Assembly (NCBI RefSeq): GCF_000732625.1
Contig: NZ_JPJI01000026.1
Location: 186,001-250,000, forward strand
Direction: 5' to 3'
Origin: Nonlabens ulvanivorans
GTDB lineage: Bacteria > Bacteroidota > Bacteroidia > Flavobacteriales > Flavobacteriaceae
Length of the DNA: 64,000 nucleotides
Shown here: positions 34,806 through 42,465 of the stretch, piece by piece
Position numbering within the stretch: the first letter of the stretch is position 1
How the letters are laid out: each line of letters begins with the position of its first letter
Translations under genes and position numbers: made by a program
The notes under the pieces: model-generated
What the model was told of the DNA's origin: nothing
The model's database searches: none
Seen by the model: only the letters and a program-made list of their open reading frames with translations

Positions 34806-36656
34806 TTATTTCACCATCACTTTTAAATCCTTTACTAGCTCTATTAAACTACCGCTACTACCATCTACCGTCCAAAGATTATCGCACCAGTCCATACTGC
34901 CCCAAGAGCTACTACCTATGTTCATACAGTGAAATCGATTTTTCTTTTTTTGAAGTTTTTGGACTTCTTTAATTCGCTGTTCGTTTAGAGATGGGAAAAC
35001 ACCATCAGTAATCATTAATAAATCCGCATTTTTATAAGTATCAGATTTCATGGTATCAATAGCATATTCTAATGCTGGATCGATGTCCGTACCACCATGG
35101 AAACTATGCCCTAAAAATCTAGCTAGTTGCGCGATGTCCATGGTTTTGGTATTCAACTCTATTGTTTTAATGCATGTAGAAAATGAAATGATCGTCATAG
35201 GTCTATCGTCCTTTGAGGCTTCTTTTGCAATGGCTAGCGCGATGAGTTTTGCCATTAACTCTGGTGTACCGTGCATACTACCACTAGTATCTATCGCTAT
35301 TAGAAAAGGGCCTTTATCTTGCGGTATTTCTTTATCTACCGTAATCGTACGGTTTTCTTGAAACTGTGCGGTATTTCTATCAATTAACTCTAAGGTTTGT
35401 ATTTTCTTTTCGGCAAATTTCTTGAGAAATATATCTTCTGTTTCTGGTGTTTCAAGAAGCGCCATCTCGCCTGGTAATGCATAATTGAGGTCATTACTTT
35501 CTTTGATACCCATTACCTCAGCCTTACCATGTGGATTAATAACATCTTCAGGTTTGATAAACATTTCTTGCATTTCTTCTTTCTCAACGGCAATTCCTGC
35601 TAGTCTCAATCTGCCTAAAAGTGCTGCCAGCTCTTTTACATGTTTATTTTCTTCTAGTAAAGCGGCATATTTCTCAATGGCATCCGTGTCCATTTCTTGC
35701 CATAATCCATTAGATAAATCCCATAATCTACCTGGTGGTAAGATTTCCTTAAGAATAGGATTAAGCTTTTTCATGAGGTCTAAGATCTTCTTTACATGCT
35801 CCTCTAATCGTTGCACCAGTTCTTTTCTCCACTTATCAATAGCATCAATTTCTGCCTGCATCGCTGCTAGATCTAATTGCTCTTCTAGGTTTTTGATACG
35901 TTCATTTTTTAAGCGATCAATTTCTTTTTGAGAAGTAGATTGAGGTAAAGCAATGATTTTTTTAAACTGTTGATCTAGTTTATTGAGGTCTATCTGTCTT
36001 TTCTTATACTTTTTTCTAATAAAAGATTTATGTCTGTTATTTTTCTTCCAGTACTTTTCAATGTATGTGTAGCTATACCCATTAAGATTTGCTATTAATT
36101 TATCCTCATCAGTGGTAATACCAGCATCACTTATTTGAGCAGCGAGAGCTGTATTTGAAATAGGCTTCCGTTGCTTTTTCCATAAGGCTATTAAATCGTT
36201 TTGAAACTTTTTTATTTGTTCTGTTCTAGACGTTTGTAAGTCGTTGTCTTTTGCGGCAATTTCTTCATTATGGATTGTATACTCTTTTGATACAGGAATA
36301 TTGTTTACGCTTTCGCGAAAGCGTAATTCCTTACCATCTTTCCACTGCTGTAATAATTCTCGATCTTCCTGAAATTGATCTTCTATTTCTTCAGGTGGCG
36401 ATTCTTCCAAAGCCTTTAAAATCTCTTCAGTGATTTGATCTTTAAATGAAGCATCTTGTTTCAATAAACTTCTAATAGACCTATTACTCAAAAACTCTTG
36501 TAACAAAGATCGTGTAGAGTCAATCAATACTGATTTCTCTTTTGTAATTAAACGCCACTTATCTATGGTCACAATAATTTCTGATCGTTGTTCTCTATTA
36601 TAAAGAACACCAAAGTCAAGAAAGTCTTGCAGTTGTTCTTTATTTGAGCTTGTCAT
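34806..36656 (-). CDS. viaA: ViaA-like vWA-domain protein
   Basis: A 616-residue partner of the MoxR-type ATPase. The N-terminal 430 residues are helical and charged; the C-terminal third is a vWA domain with MIDAS motif DTSGSMHG, Thr in GGTDIDPA and Asp in MITDGVFP. It overlaps the RavA-like gene by 17 bases, exactly the RavA-ViaA gene order; E. coli ViaA is about 480 residues, so this one has a longer N-terminus. Palindrome copy at 36309 is read as LRFRES. Likely metal-binding adaptor delivering substrates to the ATPase. Confidence 0.85.
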   Translation of the reverse strand: MTSSNKEQLQDFLDFGVLYNREQRSEIIVTIDKWRLITKEKSVLIDSTRSLLQEFLSNRSIRSLLKQDASFKDQITEEILKALEESPPEEIEDQFQEDRELLQQWKDGKELRFRESVNNIPVSKEYTIHNEEIAAKDNDLQTSRTEQIKKFQNDLIALWKKQRKPISNTALAAQISDAGITTDEDKLIANLNGYSYTYIEKYWKKNNRHKSFIRKKYKKRQIDLNKLDQQFKKIIALPQSTSQKEIDRLKNERIKNLEEQLDLAAMQAEIDAIDKWRKELVQRLEEHVKKILDLMKKLNPILKEILPPGRLWDLSNGLWQEMDTDAIEKYAALLEENKHVKELAALLGRLRLAGIAVEKEEMQEMFIKPEDVINPHGKAEVMGIKESNDLNYALPGEMALLETPETEDIFLKKFAEKKIQTLELIDRNTAQFQENRTITVDKEIPQDKGPFLIAIDTSGSMHGTPELMAKLIALAIAKEASKDDRPMTIISFSTCIKTIELNTKTMDIAQLARFLGHSFHGGTDIDPALEYAIDTMKSDTYKNADLLMITDGVFPSLNEQRIKEVQKLQKKKNRFHCMNIGSSSWGSMDWCDNLWTVDGSSGSLIELVKDLKVMVK

Positions 36657-38169
36657 AATCTACCTTAATTTGAGCGAGTTGTTTTTCAAGGGCTTTAGTC
36701 TGGGATTTTAATTTAGACAAAGGATGATCTAGCATACTAGTAAGATGCTGTGATACAAATAGATTATCAAACGTATCCTTATTCTCCAAGATGTTGGAAA
36801 CCTTTAGAAATTTTTGAAATTCCTTAGTCAGAGATTTATGATTTTCTAGAATGTTTTTAGAGATGACGTCGTTGGGTTTTTGTTTAACCATTCCTCGACT
36901 TTGAGACACATGAACTTGCAACTTGTAGGAACTGTAATTTTCGCTCCGATTATTAACTTTTTTATGTATAATATTTTTACCGTGTTTCTTGAAGTAATTT
37001 CGATCTCTACTACCATCTTGATAATAAGTAAAAAGTTCAAAAGTTGTGCTCAAAGCAATCCAGTCTTCTTTCCGTATGTGGATTACATCACTTTCATTTT
37101 CTCTATTTTCAAATTTATAATAAGTATAATCGCCAATCTGTTTTTCTGTAATTTTCACCTCATCTATCGTTCCATAAATTAAAGTATGATTTACAATTTC
37201 ATTTTTGAACCGTTCTATTTTACTAGTCCAGTCTGCTAAATTCGATAAACCAGCGACACCATGATTTAAGGTTGCATCGGTAACAAAATCGAGAACTCTA
37301 TTCTCTTGAGAAGGATGATCCCAAATCATGTGGCGTATCAAAAAACAATCTGTTGCATCAATGACTTTACGACCATTTAGGTAGGCACTAGTTTTAAGAA
37401 TTTCAACAATCTTTTTCCATCGCCTGTCTGACACATAAATCTTGTGCTCGTTAATGGCGTCATTATTATAGAGATTGATGTAGTTTTTAATTTTTAATAC
37501 TACATCTACTATGTGTGGTAATACCTTTACTTGACTTGCCTTTTTCCTATGCATTTCATAGTCACGCGTTGACAGTTGTAATTTGGGGTCAATTTTAAAA
37601 TCTGTTTGCGGCGCATTCATCAAGTAATCACTAAACTGAGACTGACCAGCAATATTTTTTACAGAAATACGTACAATGAAACGATCCCATAAGGCTTCCA
37701 GCCCTTGACCTTGATCGGGCAACTCATTACTTGCCGCGATTAATCCTTTGAGTGGAACTTTAATATCTTTACTACCATTGCGATATAGCTTTTCATTGAT
37801 AATAGTTAATAATGTATTTTGAATGGAAGGACCAGCTTTCCATATCTCATCTAAAAAAGCAATGTCTGCATCTGGTAAATAACCTTTTACAGCTCTTTCA
37901 TAGGTATCTGACTTTAGTTTAGAAATTGCCACAGGACCAAAGATCTCATCTGGTGTACTGAATCTATTCATTAGGTATTCAAATGCCGTAGCGTCTTTAA
38001 ATACTTCTTTAATTCTGCGAGCAATCAAACTTTTAGCAACTCCAGGTTTTCCTAATAAAAATATACTTTGTCCTGAAAGAACGGTAAGCAAGGTGAGACG
38101 TATAGCTTGCTCTCTTTCATAGAGATCTTCATTTAAGGCTATTAGTAAGTCTTCAATGTGTTTTTTCAT
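36640..38169 (-). CDS. ravA: RavA-like MoxR-family AAA+ ATPase
   Basis: A 509-residue ATPase. Opens LLIALNEDLYEREQAIRLTL, as in RavA, with Walker A GKPGVAKS (40-47), Walker B ADIAFLDEIWKAG, sensor segment LIAASNELPDQGQGLEALWD and arginine-finger phrase WDRFIVRI. The C-terminal part (about 300-509) carries the RavA-type extension and a helical end. First gene of the island train; the vWA gene overlaps its end. RavA-ViaA pairs act as ATPase-chaperone modules, and MoxR-vWA pairs recur in phage-defence contexts. Confidence 0.88.
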   Translation of the reverse strand: MKKHIEDLLIALNEDLYEREQAIRLTLLTVLSGQSIFLLGKPGVAKSLIARRIKEVFKDATAFEYLMNRFSTPDEIFGPVAISKLKSDTYERAVKGYLPDADIAFLDEIWKAGPSIQNTLLTIINEKLYRNGSKDIKVPLKGLIAASNELPDQGQGLEALWDRFIVRISVKNIAGQSQFSDYLMNAPQTDFKIDPKLQLSTRDYEMHRKKASQVKVLPHIVDVVLKIKNYINLYNNDAINEHKIYVSDRRWKKIVEILKTSAYLNGRKVIDATDCFLIRHMIWDHPSQENRVLDFVTDATLNHGVAGLSNLADWTSKIERFKNEIVNHTLIYGTIDEVKITEKQIGDYTYYKFENRENESDVIHIRKEDWIALSTTFELFTYYQDGSRDRNYFKKHGKNIIHKKVNNRSENYSSYKLQVHVSQSRGMVKQKPNDVISKNILENHKSLTKEFQKFLKVSNILENKDTFDNLFVSQHLTSMLDHPLSKLKSQTKALEKQLAQIKVDYDKLK

Positions 38170-38173
38170 GCAA

Positions 38174-38311
38174 CTACTTTCTCCCTTTTTGATTAGGATT
38201 CAGCTGCTTACCTCTATTTCCCTGCACCTTATCATAGGCCTTATTAGTGCCAGATGTTCCTTTGTTTTTATTTACTTGATTTGAATTGTTGTTATTGTTT
38301 TTTTGAGCCAT
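38174..38311 (-). CDS. 45-aa Asn/Lys-rich small protein
   Basis: Translated by eye: MAQKNNNNNSNQVNKNKGTS, then GTNKAYDKVQGNRGKQLNPN and QKGRK. Basic, low complexity, no signal. It ends 5 bp before the RavA-like start and begins 20 bp after the first copy of the 70-bp hairpin repeat, so it may be the head of the island transcript. Not recognised; basic disordered proteins of this kind often bind nucleic acid. Confidence 0.55.
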   Translation of the reverse strand: MAQKNNNNNSNQVNKNKGTSGTNKAYDKVQGNRGKQLNPNQKGRK

Positions 38312-38330
38312 GGTATTATTTTAAAAATTA

Positions 38331-38400
38331 AAAAACCCTAAAACGCACTGATCCAACAATGTAGGAAAAAGAGTGTTTTAGGGGAATGTGAATATAAGAA
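38331..38400 (-). repeat. 70-bp hairpin repeat, copy 1
   Basis: On the minus strand it is a long imperfect hairpin closed by CCCCTAAAAC/GTTTTAGGG and followed by a T-run, so it acts like a terminator about 70 bp behind the EcsC-like gene. Copies 2 and 3 are at 41844 and 42918; here the stem has G-U replacing a G-C pair. Confidence 0.8.
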
Positions 38401-38470
38401 ATTGTACGTTTTTTTTGTGAATCCTAATACATAAAAAAAGAAACACCCATAATAAATTCAGATACAATTC

Positions 38471-39109
38471 CTATCTACCACTGTAATATTTGATTGCAAA
38501 ACTTCCTACAACTCTTGTGCTGAAATAATCGAATCCAAATCCTATAGGAGCGCCAAGTAAAGGGACCATTTTGGTAAAACTAGTCAATGATTTCTCACCA
38601 GCTTTAGTAATAATTTTTTGTGGGACAACTTTCCATATTTTTTTCATTACTTCCACAGTAACCTTTTTCTGTATAGCTTTTTTTGTAATTTCTTTAGAAG
38701 CTACAACACCTACTGTTTTTAACGCTTCTTTTGCAGAGTTCCCTGCTAGTATTAAATAAACATCAGTTTTAAGATCTGCTGTATTGTGCGTCTGTCCATA
38801 AACATGAGCAATCGCAAAAGCTAGTCCTATTTGAATTTTCCAGGATGCAATTAAATCCACTGGAACAGTAATAGGTAGAGTTATTAAACCTCCTACTCCT
38901 GTGGCGGCACCAACTAATCCATTTTTAAATGATTTTCTATTCCTTATTTTTTTAGCAAGTTTTTCATTTGATATATTAGGATTTTGCTCACGTAATTTCG
39001 CAACATATCCCTCAATATATGATTTGTTTGCACCTAAAAAAGTTTCAATGTATTGCTCGATCCAAAGAGCAACTTTGCCTTTATCTTCTTCTATGATTTG
39101 ATTTGACAT
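38471..39109 (-). CDS. EcsC-family protein
   Basis: A 212-residue protein from the ATG at 39109 (MSNQIIEEDKGK); the ORF opens at 39139. The hydrophobic centre GLVGAATGVGGLITLPITVP followed by DLIASWKIQIGLAFAIAHVYG is the EcsC signature, a family of unknown biochemical role that probably binds or inserts in membranes. The preceding 32-aa zinc-ribbon-like gene ends 2 bp before this start, so the two are translationally coupled. Confidence 0.85.
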   Translation of the reverse strand: MSNQIIEEDKGKVALWIEQYIETFLGANKSYIEGYVAKLREQNPNISNEKLAKKIRNRKSFKNGLVGAATGVGGLITLPITVPVDLIASWKIQIGLAFAIAHVYGQTHNTADLKTDVYLILAGNSAKEALKTVGVVASKEITKKAIQKKVTVEVMKKIWKVVPQKIITKAGEKSLTSFTKMVPLLGAPIGFGFDYFSTRVVGSFAIKYYSGR

Positions 39110-39111
39110 AA

Positions 39112-39210
39112 TTAATCCTTTATTGGACCGGTGGAACATTCACAATCATTAAAATTCTCTCCACAACTCGCACAAACTTTACTCCTTTTACTTTCTGGGT
39201 ATTTTTTCAT
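39112..39210 (-). CDS. 32-aa zinc-ribbon-like mini-protein
   Basis: Translated by eye: MKKYPESKRSKVCASCGENF then NDCECSTGPIKD. Four Cys in the pattern CxxC-x5-CxC look like a small zinc-binding knuckle. It starts at 39210 and stops 2 bp before the EcsC-like start. Conservation would decide whether it is real; the Cys pattern is persuasive. Confidence 0.55.
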   Translation of the reverse strand: MKKYPESKRSKVCASCGENFNDCECSTGPIKD

Positions 39211-39245
39211 GTAATCAATTTTTATATTTTGTATTTTTAAAAGAA

Positions 39246-39611
39246 TTAATCCAAATCTGGCGCACAAGGCGAGTTATCTCCATAAGGTTCTATATAACTC
39301 CAAAATGCTTTTCCAGCACTATCCAGATAGTTCATTGAGTAGTTGTACTTTGTATTGGACCCTACTTGATATAAGTACTCACTACAGCCATAAGAGTATT
39401 TGCTCTTAAAACAAACTACGGCAAAATACACGGTGCTGTAATCTATAGTGGCTTCATAGAAAGTAACTTGAGATATCGCTGTACTTAATGGACTACTGTA
39501 AGTAGAGCCATAATAATTATCTTCTAAATATTCAATTTGCTCTTCACAGGATTGTGAGAATGAAAAGATAGAAAGTAGAAGTAATACAGTTGTCAAGTAT
39601 ATAGTTTTCAT
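39246..39611 (-). CDS. Secreted small protein of unknown function
   Basis: A 121-residue product with a signal peptide (MKTIYLTTVLLLLSIFSFSQ, cut before SCEEQ). The mature part is Tyr/Ser rich with four or five Cys (CEEQIEYLED, VCFKSKYSYGCSEYLYQVG, SPCAPDLD) and resembles the KTSC/YHYH-like small periplasmic beta proteins only in a general way; no family named. In the run of small minus-strand genes. Confidence 0.6.
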   Translation of the reverse strand: MKTIYLTTVLLLLSIFSFSQSCEEQIEYLEDNYYGSTYSSPLSTAISQVTFYEATIDYSTVYFAVVCFKSKYSYGCSEYLYQVGSNTKYNYSMNYLDSAGKAFWSYIEPYGDNSPCAPDLD

Positions 39612-39615
39612 AAAA

Positions 39616-39825
39616 TTATATTTTATCGTCTATTTTTATATTCTCATCCCATTTCATGATTGGTTTCATAAAGTGAATCCAAATCATAGCAAGAATAGGA
39701 GAAATAAATCCAAAAAAGCCCCAACCACCTGCGCTTCTATTTAACTCTTTAGCTTTATTTGAGCAGACTACGGCTCCTACAATTCTTAATACTAATTGAA
39801 TAATAACTATTATTCCTTCATCCAT
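39616..39825 (-). CDS. Two-TM small membrane protein
   Basis: A 69-residue protein with hydrophobic helices at about 5-20 (IVIIQLVLRIVGAVVC) and 33-48 (GWGFFGFISPILAMIWI). The loop AKELNRSAGGWGFFGFISPI recalls the small proteins that carry a SAGGWGFFG turn in Bacteroidota. Spaced 4 bp from the secreted protein gene and 7 bp from the HPD gene, so co-transcribed. Confidence 0.6.
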   Translation of the reverse strand: MDEGIIVIIQLVLRIVGAVVCSNKAKELNRSAGGWGFFGFISPILAMIWIHFMKPIMKWDENIKIDDKI

Positions 39826-39832
39826 AATTAAA

Positions 39833-40258
39833 TTATTTAAAGTTAACTTTTAGATCTAGCACAGCTCTTTCTTTAAGCTCTGTAAGTTTTTTATAATCTC
39901 TTTTATTTTTAGAAATTTCTTGAAATAGGTCTTGAGCAATAAGTTGTTTATCTGTATTGATAAAAAGATCTGGATGACATTTTCTACTTAATTCTTTATA
40001 AAGATCTCGTGCCCCATTAATACTATCCATTAAATCTCCCATATTCACTTTAGAATCTTTAGCATTCTTAAGATTTTGCTTTATTGCATCTGATCGTTGA
40101 GAGCCATTTGCAGCTTTCGCAAGCTTCCAGATTAAAAATAAAATTATGAGTAACTCAATTATAGCAATCCATAAAAAAATAGATATGGAAGTATCAACTG
40201 TACTAACTGTTGCCTCAACAACATCAGTTTCTTCTAGGTTTGGTTGAAATAAAATCAT
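39833..40258 (-). CDS. Membrane-anchored protein with J-domain-like HPD motif
   Basis: A 141-residue protein. A TM helix (about 27-46, ISIFLWIAIIELLIILFLIW) leads to a cytoplasmic part with YKELSRKCHPDLFINTDKQL (about 87-106) and a following helix (ISKNKRDYKKLTELKERA). The helix-HPD-helix layout is that of a DnaJ J-domain, which stimulates DnaK; the domain seems short at its N-terminal helix. No RNA or zinc motif. The preceding gene is 5 bp away. Confidence 0.65.
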   Translation of the reverse strand: MILFQPNLEETDVVEATVSTVDTSISIFLWIAIIELLIILFLIWKLAKAANGSQRSDAIKQNLKNAKDSKVNMGDLMDSINGARDLYKELSRKCHPDLFINTDKQLIAQDLFQEISKNKRDYKKLTELKERAVLDLKVNFK

Positions 40259-40263
40259 ATCAA

Positions 40264-40689
40264 TTAACTTAAAAAACCACCGATATTAGCATATTCTTTT
40301 AACGCCCATTTTGCACCATTATGACCTTGATTAGAATGAACCTCTAAGGTATCCCAACCTAAAGAAATCATTTTTCTGGTGAGCGTTTCATTATCTAAAA
40401 CGACTCTTCCTATTTCTATTAATTCACTTTTACTTAAAGGTTGTCCAGAGAGCGCTTTAATTCTAAAACCACCAGCTCTCCATTTGGAGAAAGCATGTTT
40501 ATATGTTGGATCTCCTTTTGTTATTTTAGCTTCCAATAAAGTAGGTGAAACTCCAGATATAAATGACATTTTTGCTGCCATATTAAAATCTCTTAAGAGC
40601 TTATATCTTTCAGCTACATCGCCAAACCATTCCTTAATTTCTATGATTTTATGCCACATTTTTATAGTAGGTTTATTAGTTGTAGACAA
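40264..40689 (-). CDS. Hypothetical soluble protein, head of a small-gene operon
   Basis: A 141-residue product without signal or membrane segment. Conserved-looking phrase FKAxx-like: MWHKIIEIKEWFGDVAERYK, WRAGGFRIKALSGQPLSKSE and a C-terminal segment SLGWDTLEVHSNQGHNGAKW. Function unknown. Its start is 27 bp from a TTACGG-N4-CCGTAA palindrome, so it may be the first gene of a regulated operon including the HPD membrane protein. Confidence 0.6.
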   Translation of the reverse strand: MSTTNKPTIKMWHKIIEIKEWFGDVAERYKLLRDFNMAAKMSFISGVSPTLLEAKITKGDPTYKHAFSKWRAGGFRIKALSGQPLSKSELIEIGRVVLDNETLTRKMISLGWDTLEVHSNQGHNGAKWALKEYANIGGFLS

Positions 40690-40715
40690 ACCTATATCAC
40701 TTCCTTAAATATACT

Positions 40716-40731
40716 TTACGGATTCCCGTAA
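40716..40731. promoter_or_regulatory. Operator-like palindrome TTACGG-N4-CCGTAA, copy 3
   Basis: Perfect arms with ATTC spacer, in the gap between divergent genes, 27 bp ahead of the minus-strand gene at 40689 and 141 bp ahead of the plus-strand endonuclease-like gene. See copies at 16323 and 20459. Confidence 0.55.
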
Positions 40732-40871
40732 CGCAGTTCTAATTTGTTATAAATACATTTGTAATTCTTGATTAGTTTACTTGCTCAGCATGAGCAGTAG
40801 ACCTCTTTGTAATATCGCTTTCGCGAAAGCGAAATGAATAAAAAATCATTTCCATTTCAAATCCCATTTTT

Positions 40872-41684
40872 ATGACCATAAGACATCTGCTATTATTAAT
40901 CATAATATTTCTAAGCTTACCGCTCACCACTAATGCACAAGAAACCTCACTTGTTTCTTGGAATATTAGAGACTTCGGAAAAACAAAGTCTGCTGAAGAA
41001 ATAGAAAATATTGCGGAAATCTTAAGAGATTACGACATCATCGCTATTCAAGAAGTTGTGGCAGGATATGGTGGATCGCAAGCGGTTGCAAGACTGGCTG
41101 ACGAGCTGAATAGAAAAGGTAGCAAATGGGATTATTCCATAAGCTATGCGACTAAAAGCCCTAAGTATAAAACGGAGAAATATGCCTTTTTATGGAAAAC
41201 AAGTAAGGTAAAAGTGATTGAAAAAGGAGCGTTAATAACAGAGCTGGAAACCTGTGTATATCGAGAGCCTTATAGAATGAGGTTTGAAGCAAATGGAAAC
41301 TTTTACACCATTCTCAATTATCATTCTAGAAAATACAGTGAACATCCAGAAATTGAAGTGAATTGTATCAATGATTATATCATCAGTCATCAAGATGAGA
41401 ATATCATTCTTGCGGGAGATTTTAATTTAGCAATAGATCATCCTGTATTTAACACGATCAAAGAATATAATTTTGAAGCATGTCTCAATGGCAATAAAAC
41501 TACCTTAAAGCAGTCATGTAACGACCATAGTTATTTAAATCATGCCATAGATAATATTATCTATGACGCTCTTAAAAACGAATTGATAGATTGCGGCACC
41601 ATTGACTTTGTACAAGAATGTGAACAGTTAGAAGCTATGAGAATGCTATCTGATCACTTGCCTGTATATATGAAGTTCCATTAA
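40872..41684 (+). CDS. Secreted endonuclease/exonuclease/phosphatase-family protein
   Basis: A 270-residue EEP-superfamily enzyme with signal peptide (MTIRHLLLLIIIFLSLPLTTNAQ). Catalytic landmarks: VSWNIRDFG (Asn), IIAIQEVV (metal Glu), ILAGDFNL (Asp-x-Asn), and SDHLPVYMKF (final Asp-His). Mostly DNase I-like; secretion suggests extracellular or periplasmic nucleic-acid degradation. Divergent from the small-gene operon, with palindrome copies of both types (40716, 40816) in between. Confidence 0.9.
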   Translation: MTIRHLLLLIIIFLSLPLTTNAQETSLVSWNIRDFGKTKSAEEIENIAEILRDYDIIAIQEVVAGYGGSQAVARLADELNRKGSKWDYSISYATKSPKYKTEKYAFLWKTSKVKVIEKGALITELETCVYREPYRMRFEANGNFYTILNYHSRKYSEHPEIEVNCINDYIISHQDENIILAGDFNLAIDHPVFNTIKEYNFEACLNGNKTTLKQSCNDHSYLNHAIDNIIYDALKNELIDCGTIDFVQECEQLEAMRMLSDHLPVYMKFH

Positions 41685-41701
41685 CTGTTACTAGTTCAAC
41701 C

Positions 41702-41788
41702 TTATAACTTTAAGATAGCTGCATCTATGTTACCACACAGGTCGTTTGCGATGTTGCAGAGTATTTGTTTTTTTTCTTCTTCTGACAT
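41702..41788 (-). CDS. Possible 28-aa peptide
   Basis: Translated by eye: MSEEEKKQILCNIANDLCGN then IDAAILKL. A short amphipathic acidic peptide; no good ribosome-binding site is visible. It lies between the EEP gene end and the 26-bp palindrome, downstream of the second hairpin repeat. Only conservation in relatives could establish it. Confidence 0.25.
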   Translation of the reverse strand: MSEEEKKQILCNIANDLCGNIDAAILKL

Positions 41789-41811
41789 TTAGGGTACTAT
41801 TTGTGTGTTGT

Positions 41812-41837
41812 AATTACGCTTTCGCGAAAGCGTAATT
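41812..41837. repeat. Longest copy of the genome palindrome (26-bp perfect)
   Basis: A perfect 26-bp inverted repeat centred on TCGCGA, with the core GCTTTCGCGAAAGC extended by AATTAC/GTAATT. It is intergenic, next to the second hairpin repeat. Other 14-bp core copies: 14075, 15459, 17547, 23542, 32650, 36309, 40817, 44461, 46917, 52584, 59561. Confidence 0.9.
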
Positions 41838-41843
41838 TAAATC

Positions 41844-41912
41844 AAAAAACCCTAAAACGCACTTATCCAATGATGTAGGAAAATCTGCGTTTTAGGGGAA
41901 TGTGAATATAGA
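41844..41912 (-). repeat. 70-bp hairpin repeat, copy 2
   Basis: Nearly identical to copy 3 (42918) and close to copy 1 (38331): stem CCCTAAAACGCA/TGCGTTTTAGGG with the loop region TTATCCAATGATGTAGG. On the minus strand it ends in a T-run about 100 bp behind the PH-like gene, so it is a likely terminator. Confidence 0.85.
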
Positions 41913-42012
41913 AAAAAACTAATTTTTTAACTAATGTATAGCATTTAGTTTTAAGCGCTTTTTAAGTAAAAAACGGTATGGCATCTCAAGTTAATTACCG
42001 GTAACATGGCGG

Positions 42013-42390
42013 TTACATTACCTTACTGGCGAGGTATTTTTGAACCTCATACACATTAATACTTTTATTAAACTTCTTACTTACTGAAGGTATGTTTTCA
42101 CTAGAAATCCAGATTTTTAATTCCGCATCTAGATCAAATGTACCTGCCGTTTCTAAAGAAAATCTTGAAATACTTTTATAGGGCAATGATTTGTACTCTA
42201 CTTTACTACCTGTTAAACCTTGAACATCAATCAGTACAAGTCGTTTATTGGTAAACATAAATACATCTCTGAACAGCTTAAAACCTAGTTCAATCTGTTC
42301 ACTATCGGTAAGCAGTCTTCCATATTTTTCACTTAGCTGTTCTGAGGAGACTTCACTGGCGTTACCTAGTATCTTATTCAACAATCCCAT
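42013..42390 (-). CDS. PH-domain-like small protein
   Basis: A 125-residue soluble protein of the bacterial PH family type: IELGFKLFRDVFMFTNKRLV then LIDVQGLTGSKVEYKSLPYK and SISRFSLETAGTFDLDAELK, which is the usual strand pattern of these YvbH/YokE-like folds. No signal or TM. It is followed by the second hairpin repeat. Role unknown; such domains bind lipids or serve as scaffolds. Confidence 0.75.
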   Translation of the reverse strand: MGLLNKILGNASEVSSEQLSEKYGRLLTDSEQIELGFKLFRDVFMFTNKRLVLIDVQGLTGSKVEYKSLPYKSISRFSLETAGTFDLDAELKIWISSENIPSVSKKFNKSINVYEVQKYLASKVM

Positions 42391-42465
42391 GGTTATTATT
42401 GTTTTATAATCTTGATTTGAATATTATTTTATTATTTATTCACTGATACAGTTTAAAAAAAGCTC

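Noticed and set aside
34806-38169. Long open frames on the plus strand opposite the RavA/ViaA-like genes
   Set aside because: Antisense shadows of the minus-strand genes: low-complexity Ser/Leu-rich products without motifs or ribosome-binding sites.
40113-40124. GCTTTCGCAAGC as a further copy of the genome palindrome
   Set aside because: Lacks the central TCGCGA; only the outer bases agree.
41990-42020. GTAAC-ATGGCG-GTTAC inverted repeat at the end of the PH-like gene
   Set aside because: Short 5-bp arms that overlap the stop codon region, with no T-run and no second copy; likely chance.
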